NCBI RefSeq assembly: GCF_001305515.1
Contig: NZ_LJYW01000001.1
Span: 2,760,253-2,824,252, forward strand
Source of the DNA: Prosthecodimorpha hirschii
GTDB lineage: Bacteria; Pseudomonadota; Alphaproteobacteria; Rhizobiales; Ancalomicrobiaceae
Length of the DNA: 64,000 nucleotides
Reading direction: 5' to 3'
The notes below the pieces were generated by a model. The model saw only the letters and a list, made by a program, of their open reading frames with translations. It was not told the DNA's origin and ran no database searches. The position numbers and the translations under genes are program-made. Positions 60,087 through 64,000 of the stretch are shown here, piece by piece. Within the stretch, counting starts at the first letter, position 1. Each line of letters opens with the position of its first letter.

Positions 60087-60114
60087 CCGGGAAGCGCCGG
60101 CCGGGAAGCGCCGG
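60087..60114. repeat. 14-bp exact tandem duplication downstream of uxaC
   Basis: ccgggaagcgccgg occurs twice in direct contact (60087-60100 and 60101-60114) in the 235-bp gap between the ArsR gene and uxaC, where I see no gene. Confidence 0.9.
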
Positions 60115-60188
60115 ACGCGCGCGGGGCGGCGGCCGCTTCGGGGCGAGGCCCGGGGCGGCGCCGGCGCTTCGGCCGCCGCCCCACCGGC

Positions 60189-61598
60189 TCAATCGAGCTT
60201 GTAGGCCTTGCGCGCCAGATCGTAGGCGAGGTCGCGGGCGACCACGAAGGCCTCGTCCTCGTCGAGGCGGTGGCTGGCGACCAGACCGGCCAGATAGCCG
60301 CAATCGACCCGACGCGACACGTCGTGACGGGCCGGGATCGACGTGAAGGCGCGGGTGTCGTCGTTGAAGCCGACGGTATTGTAGAATCCCGCCGTCTCGG
60401 TGACCAGTTCGCGGTAGCGCTTCATGCCCTCGGGGCTGTCGAAGAACCACCAGGCCGGCCCGATCCGGAGCGCCGGATAGTGCCCGGCGAGCGGGGCGAG
60501 CTCGCGCGAATAGGTGGTCTCGTCGAGCGTGAACACGATCACGGTCAGGGCCGGCTCGTTGCCGTAGCGGTCGAGCAGCGGCTTCAGCGCGCCGACATAG
60601 TCGGTGCGGCTCGGGATGTCGGCGCCCATGTCGCGACCGAACCGGTCGAACAGCAGCGGGTTGTGGTTGCGCCAGGAGCCCGGATGGATCTGCATGACCA
60701 GACCGTCCTCGAGGCTCATGCCGGCCATCTCGGTCAGGCACTGCGCGCGGTACAGTTCCGCGTCCTGCGCCGAGACCGCCCCGGCCATGACCCGGGCATG
60801 CAGCGCCTCGGCGTCGGCGCGCGACAGGTCGGCGGTGCGTGCGGTCGGATGGCCGTGATCGGTCGAGGTCGCGCCGAAGCTCTTGAAGAAGGCGCGCCGC
60901 CGGCGATGCGCCTCCAGATAGCCCGACCAGGTGCCGGTGTCGCAGCCGGTCAGTGCGCCGAGCTGGCGGACATTGTCGTGGAAGCCGGCGAAGTCGGGAT
61001 CGCAGACCGGATCCGGCCGGTAGGCCGTGATCACCCGGCCGGACCAGCCCGACGCGCGGATCTGGCCGTGCCAGGTCAGCGGGTCGAGCGGGCTCTCGGT
61101 GGTGGCGATGACCTCGATCCTGAAGCGCTCGAACAGGGCACGCGGGCGGTAGTCGTCGCGTGCGAGATGGTCGGCGATGGTGTCGTAGTAGAGATCGGCC
61201 GTATCGGCGCCGAGCCGGGTCTCGAGGCCGAACAGGGTCGCGAAGGAATGGTCGAGCCACATCCGCGACGGCGTGCCGCGGAACAGATGGTAGTTCTCGG
61301 CAAAGCGCCGCCAGATCCGACGCGGATCGGTCTCGGTCGGGCTGCCGTCGCGGGTGGCGATGCCGAGTTCCTCGAGCCGGACGCCCTGGCTGTAGAGCAT
61401 CCGCGTCACATAGTGGTCCGGGATGACGAACAGCCGGGCCGGATCCGGGAAGGGCTCGTTCTCGGCGAACCAGCGCGGATCGGTGTGGCCGTGCGGAGAG
61501 ACGATCGGCAGATCCTTCACGGTCTCGTAGAGCCGCCGCGCGATCGCGCGGGTGGTCGGGTCCGCCGGGAACAGGCGGTCTTCGTGAATGAGGCCCAT
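60189..61598 (-). CDS. uxaC: Glucuronate isomerase
   Basis: A 469-residue amidohydrolase-superfamily enzyme isomerising D-glucuronate to D-fructuronate (and galacturonate to tagaturonate). Seen: LPIVSPHGHTDPRWFAEN (metal-binding HxH), LDHSFATLFG, EVIATTESPLDPL, and IHPGSWRNHNP. The ATG at 61598 has GAGGAG just upstream. The frame stays open through the next gene, so I used the family start. No other hexuronate genes (uxuA, uxuB, kdgK) are adjacent. Confidence 0.95.
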   Translation of the reverse strand: MGLIHEDRLFPADPTTRAIARRLYETVKDLPIVSPHGHTDPRWFAENEPFPDPARLFVIPDHYVTRMLYSQGVRLEELGIATRDGSPTETDPRRIWRRFAENYHLFRGTPSRMWLDHSFATLFGLETRLGADTADLYYDTIADHLARDDYRPRALFERFRIEVIATTESPLDPLTWHGQIRASGWSGRVITAYRPDPVCDPDFAGFHDNVRQLGALTGCDTGTWSGYLEAHRRRRAFFKSFGATSTDHGHPTARTADLSRADAEALHARVMAGAVSAQDAELYRAQCLTEMAGMSLEDGLVMQIHPGSWRNHNPLLFDRFGRDMGADIPSRTDYVGALKPLLDRYGNEPALTVIVFTLDETTYSRELAPLAGHYPALRIGPAWWFFDSPEGMKRYRELVTETAGFYNTVGFNDDTRAFTSIPARHDVSRRVDCGYLAGLVASHRLDEDEAFVVARDLAYDLARKAYKLD

Positions 61599-61687
61599 CG
61601 GTTTCTCCTCCGAGGCATGCGGTCGGGTTGGCGACTTGTCATACGAGTTGCGGTGGCGATCAAGCCCGGTCTCGGCCGCGGTCCGGA

Positions 61688-63274
61688 TTACGGGCCGGAA
61701 TGGCCGGCGGCAATCCGGCCGGCCCGTCCGTAGGGCCAGGGATAGGGCACGCGCAGCCGGGTCGCCGACGCCGCGCGGACCGGCAGTTCCGCCCCGCCCG
61801 GCAGGACCAGGGTCAGGTCGCGGATCGGGCCGATCCGCTCGAACAGGCCGTTCATCAGCGCGAGGTCGCGGGCGAAGCCCGGCCCGGTGCCGATCACCAC
61901 CGCGTCGCGGCCGATCTGGGCGTCGGCCGGCGCCAGGAAGGCGAAGCCCCGCGGGTCGGGCGAGAAGACCGTGACCGGGATGCGCCCGGCCAGCCCGCCG
62001 GCGATCCGCCCGCCCTGCCGCCAGCTGGTCGCGACCGCGAAGCCGTTCGCGGGCAAGAGGCCCTCCCGTTCGAGCAGCCGGTCGAGGCCGCGCCAGGCGA
62101 GCGCCTCCGCGAAGGCGCGATCGACGGCCGGGCGCCACGTCGCCGGCAGGCGGGTCTGCACGACAGGCGCCAGCGTCACGACCGCCACGGCCAGGGCCAG
62201 GAGCCCGGCCGAGGCCAGCGCGGCGCGGCGCGGCCAGGGCGATCCGGCCGCAGCGGCCGCCGCGATCCGGGCGCCGAGCAGCGGGACGGCGAAGAACCAG
62301 CCCGGCATCGCCCAATGCGGCAGGCCCTGGCCGGACAGGAACGGCGCGACCGTCATGAGCGCGATACAGGGCCATGCCAGAGACGCCAGAAAGCGCTGCG
62401 GCGTGTCCGCGCCGGCCCGCGCGAGCCCGCCCCAGAGCGCCCAGGCGAGGCCCGCGAAGGTCCAGGGCAGCAGATAGAGCACCTGCCCGCCGAGGAGCCG
62501 GGCGCCCGCAGCCGGATGCCAGCCCGTCGGCACGCCGCGGCCGCCCTGGAAGCCGAACGAGACCCAGCCATGCGCCGCATTCCAGCCGATCACCGGCGCG
62601 AAGACCGCGAGAGCGACGGCCGCGGCGAGCCAGGGCCCGCGCGTCGCGATCAGGCCCCGATGCCGCGGCGAGCCGAGCAGGAACAGCAGCGCCCCGACCC
62701 CGATCAGCCCGGCATGCAGCTTCGACAGCAGCGCCAGCCCGAAGGCGGCGCCGGCCAGCAGCCAGAGCCGGTCGGCGCGGCCCGGATCGGCCTCGTCGAA
62801 CAGGATGCGCGCCAGGACCAGCGCGGCGAGGCCGGCGAACAGCAGCATCGGCCCGTCCGGCACGATCCAGCTGCCGGCCGAGACCAGGAAGAAGGGCGCG
62901 AGCGTCAGCGTCAGGACCGCGGCGATGCCCGCCGCCGCGCCGCCGAGCCGTGCCGCCAGCCGGTAGGCGATCGCGCCGGTCGCCGTGAAGGCGGCCACGA
63001 AGGGCAGCCGCACCAGCCAGTCCGGCGCGGCCGGCCCGGCGATCGCCTGCACGGCATGGACGACCCAGAAGGTCAGCGGCGGATGGTCGAAATAGGACCA
63101 GTCCAGCCGTTCCGCGACGGCGCGCGCATAGGCCTCGTCGATGCCGGGATCGATCAGGACGGCCAGCAGCAGCCGGACCGCGGTCGAGGCCGCCAGAAGC
63201 AGCAGGAGAGTGCGCATGGCCGTTTCGGACGGTGCCTTCGTGAAATTCGTCAGGCTGTCGCCAGCCTTCTTCAT
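61688..63274 (-). CDS. GT39-family glycosyltransferase (ArnT-like integral membrane protein)
   Basis: About 528 residues from the ATG at 63274; an ATG at 63217 (MRTLLLLLAAS) is an equally possible start and neither has a good ribosome-binding site. The protein has around 11-12 hydrophobic helices. The first periplasmic loop has IDPGIDEAYARAVAERLDWSYFDHPPLTFW with the GT-C acidic residues (DEAY) and the conserved YFDHPP. Members transfer sugars from polyprenyl phosphate to lipids or proteins, including lipid A modification. Divergent from a PAP2 phosphatase 107 bp away, so an envelope-lipid role is plausible. Confidence 0.85.
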   Translation of the reverse strand: MKKAGDSLTNFTKAPSETAMRTLLLLLAASTAVRLLLAVLIDPGIDEAYARAVAERLDWSYFDHPPLTFWVVHAVQAIAGPAAPDWLVRLPFVAAFTATGAIAYRLAARLGGAAAGIAAVLTLTLAPFFLVSAGSWIVPDGPMLLFAGLAALVLARILFDEADPGRADRLWLLAGAAFGLALLSKLHAGLIGVGALLFLLGSPRHRGLIATRGPWLAAAVALAVFAPVIGWNAAHGWVSFGFQGGRGVPTGWHPAAGARLLGGQVLYLLPWTFAGLAWALWGGLARAGADTPQRFLASLAWPCIALMTVAPFLSGQGLPHWAMPGWFFAVPLLGARIAAAAAAGSPWPRRAALASAGLLALAVAVVTLAPVVQTRLPATWRPAVDRAFAEALAWRGLDRLLEREGLLPANGFAVATSWRQGGRIAGGLAGRIPVTVFSPDPRGFAFLAPADAQIGRDAVVIGTGPGFARDLALMNGLFERIGPIRDLTLVLPGGAELPVRAASATRLRVPYPWPYGRAGRIAAGHSGP

Positions 63275-63381
63275 ATAGGGTCCCGGGCCGACCTTCCCAG
63301 CGGCACGATCGACGCCAGGCTTGCCGGACGGGTCGATCGAACCGCTAACTCCCAGACCACGCGTGCCCACGCGGAGCCAGC

Positions 63382-64000
63382 ATGACGATAGCCGAAGACG
63401 GCGGCCACAGGATCGATTTGGCGAAGACCGGACCGCGGCGGGCGGCCGGCAGGCCGGTTCTTGTCACGCTGCTGGCCACTCTGGTCGTCTCCGTCCTGCT
63501 CTATGCCATGCCGGCGGTCGATACCGGCGTGACGGCGCTTTTCTATCAGACGGGTCGTGGATTTGCAGCCGAGGAGTCCGGCTGGCTCCTGGTCCTGCGC
63601 GAGGCCGGGCGGGCCGCCACCTGGGTGCTGGCGCTGGCCCCCCTGGTGCCGATCCTGCTCAAGATCGCCAGCCCCGACCGGGTCCAAGGGGTCGACATCC
63701 GGCGTCCGCTGTTCCTCGGCGCCAGCCTGCTGGCCGGTCCGCTCCTGCTCGTCAATCTGATCCTGAAGCAGCATTGGGGCCGGGCCCGTCCGAATCACGT
63801 CGATCTTTTCGGCGGCAGCGCCCATTTCACGCCGCCCTGGATTCCGGCCGACCAGTGCGCGGCCAACTGTTCCTTCGTCTCGGGCGAGGCGTCCACGGCG
63901 GTTCTGTTCATGGCCTTCGCGGTGCTGGCCCCCGGCCGCTGGCGGCTGCCCGCCATTCTGGCGGCGGCGGTCTGGACCGTGGCGATCTCGCTCAACCGGG
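63382..64000 (+). CDS. PAP2-family phosphatase, 3' truncated
   Basis: Starts at ATG 63382 (CGGAG upstream) and runs off the window after 206 codons. Three to four hydrophobic helices are visible. The phosphatase motif 1 KQHWGRARP (K-x6-RP) is present. Motif 2 reads CSFVSGEAS rather than the common PSGH, a form seen in LpxE/LpxF-like lipid A phosphatases. Motif 3 (S-R-x5-H) would lie beyond the edge. Likely removes phosphate from a lipid such as lipid A, phosphatidylglycerophosphate or undecaprenyl diphosphate. Confidence 0.85.
   Translation, partial: MTIAEDGGHRIDLAKTGPRRAAGRPVLVTLLATLVVSVLLYAMPAVDTGVTALFYQTGRGFAAEESGWLLVLREAGRAATWVLALAPLVPILLKIASPDRVQGVDIRRPLFLGASLLAGPLLLVNLILKQHWGRARPNHVDLFGGSAHFTPPWIPADQCAANCSFVSGEASTAVLFMAFAVLAPGRWRLPAILAAAVWTVAISLNR

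Overview
The window is a continuous stretch of a high-GC (roughly 70 percent) alphaproteobacterial chromosome, most likely from the order Hyphomicrobiales (Rhizobiales). This is inferred from the protein families (a DUF1192 protein in front of recF, a glgP-glgB-glgC-glgA-pgm operon, a PaaN-type phenylacetate dehydrogenase, short secreted proteins), from promoters with CTATA-like -10 boxes, and from palindromic intergenic repeats of a kind common in that order. I saw no rRNA, tRNA, insertion sequence, prophage or CRISPR array. The first gene is cut at its 5' end and the last at its 3' end.

Layout. 1-4445 (+): M20 hydrolase, mtnA (methionine salvage), and a membrane-bound PAS-GGDEF-EAL protein. 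4942-8614 (-): kynurenine operon, kynU-kynA-Lrp regulator-formamidase-like hydrolase (tryptophan to anthranilate). 9011-14101 (+): rpmI-rplT, then pheS and pheT separated by a two-gene cassette that resembles a HEPN-type toxin-antitoxin pair. 14169-17284 (-): LysE exporter, DUF817 membrane protein, recF with a repeat-built N-terminal extension, and the DUF1192 protein. 17391-31189 (-): glycogen operon glgP-glgB-glgC-glgA-pgm ending in one long gene that fuses glgX (debranching) to malQ (4-alpha-glucanotransferase). 31365-33510: two small secreted proteins and a lipid kinase. 33638-43757: phenylacetate region, with a TetR (PaaR-like) regulator, paaK, paaI and paaG on the minus strand, divergent paaN on the plus strand with an operator palindrome between them, followed by a complete branched-chain-type ABC transporter. 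44012-46372: cspA-type cold-shock gene and a DEAD-box helicase. 46735-51449: cyclic-nucleotide-binding protein, OmpR-type regulator, L,D-transpeptidase, RNA 2'-phosphotransferase, exonuclease III and a TetR regulator. 51687-55590: sensor kinase plus an unaccompanied peptide-binding protein. 55906-64000: secreted glycine-rich protein, PRC-barrel protein, formyltransferase-like protein, MFS exporter, ArsR regulator, uxaC, and a divergent GT39 / PAP2 pair.

The most unusual points are: (1) a 125-bp three-hairpin repeat, with two copies about 96 percent identical and one diverged, each copy beginning exactly at the TGA stop codon of an unrelated gene; (2) a second palindromic repeat family that directly follows TAG stop codons; (3) the HEPN-like pair inside pheS-pheT; (4) the GlgX-MalQ fusion; (5) the RecF tandem-repeat extension; and (6) many recent-looking short tandem duplications at gene ends and starts (hexamer repeat before mtnA, 27-bp units in recF, 18-bp units in malQ, 15-bp units in livF, and duplications covering the stop codons of glgB, paaI and the L,D-transpeptidase gene).

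All calls rest on reading the sequence and translations by eye. No database search was run, so family names are recognitions from motifs and start sites are judgements from ribosome-binding sites and family length.
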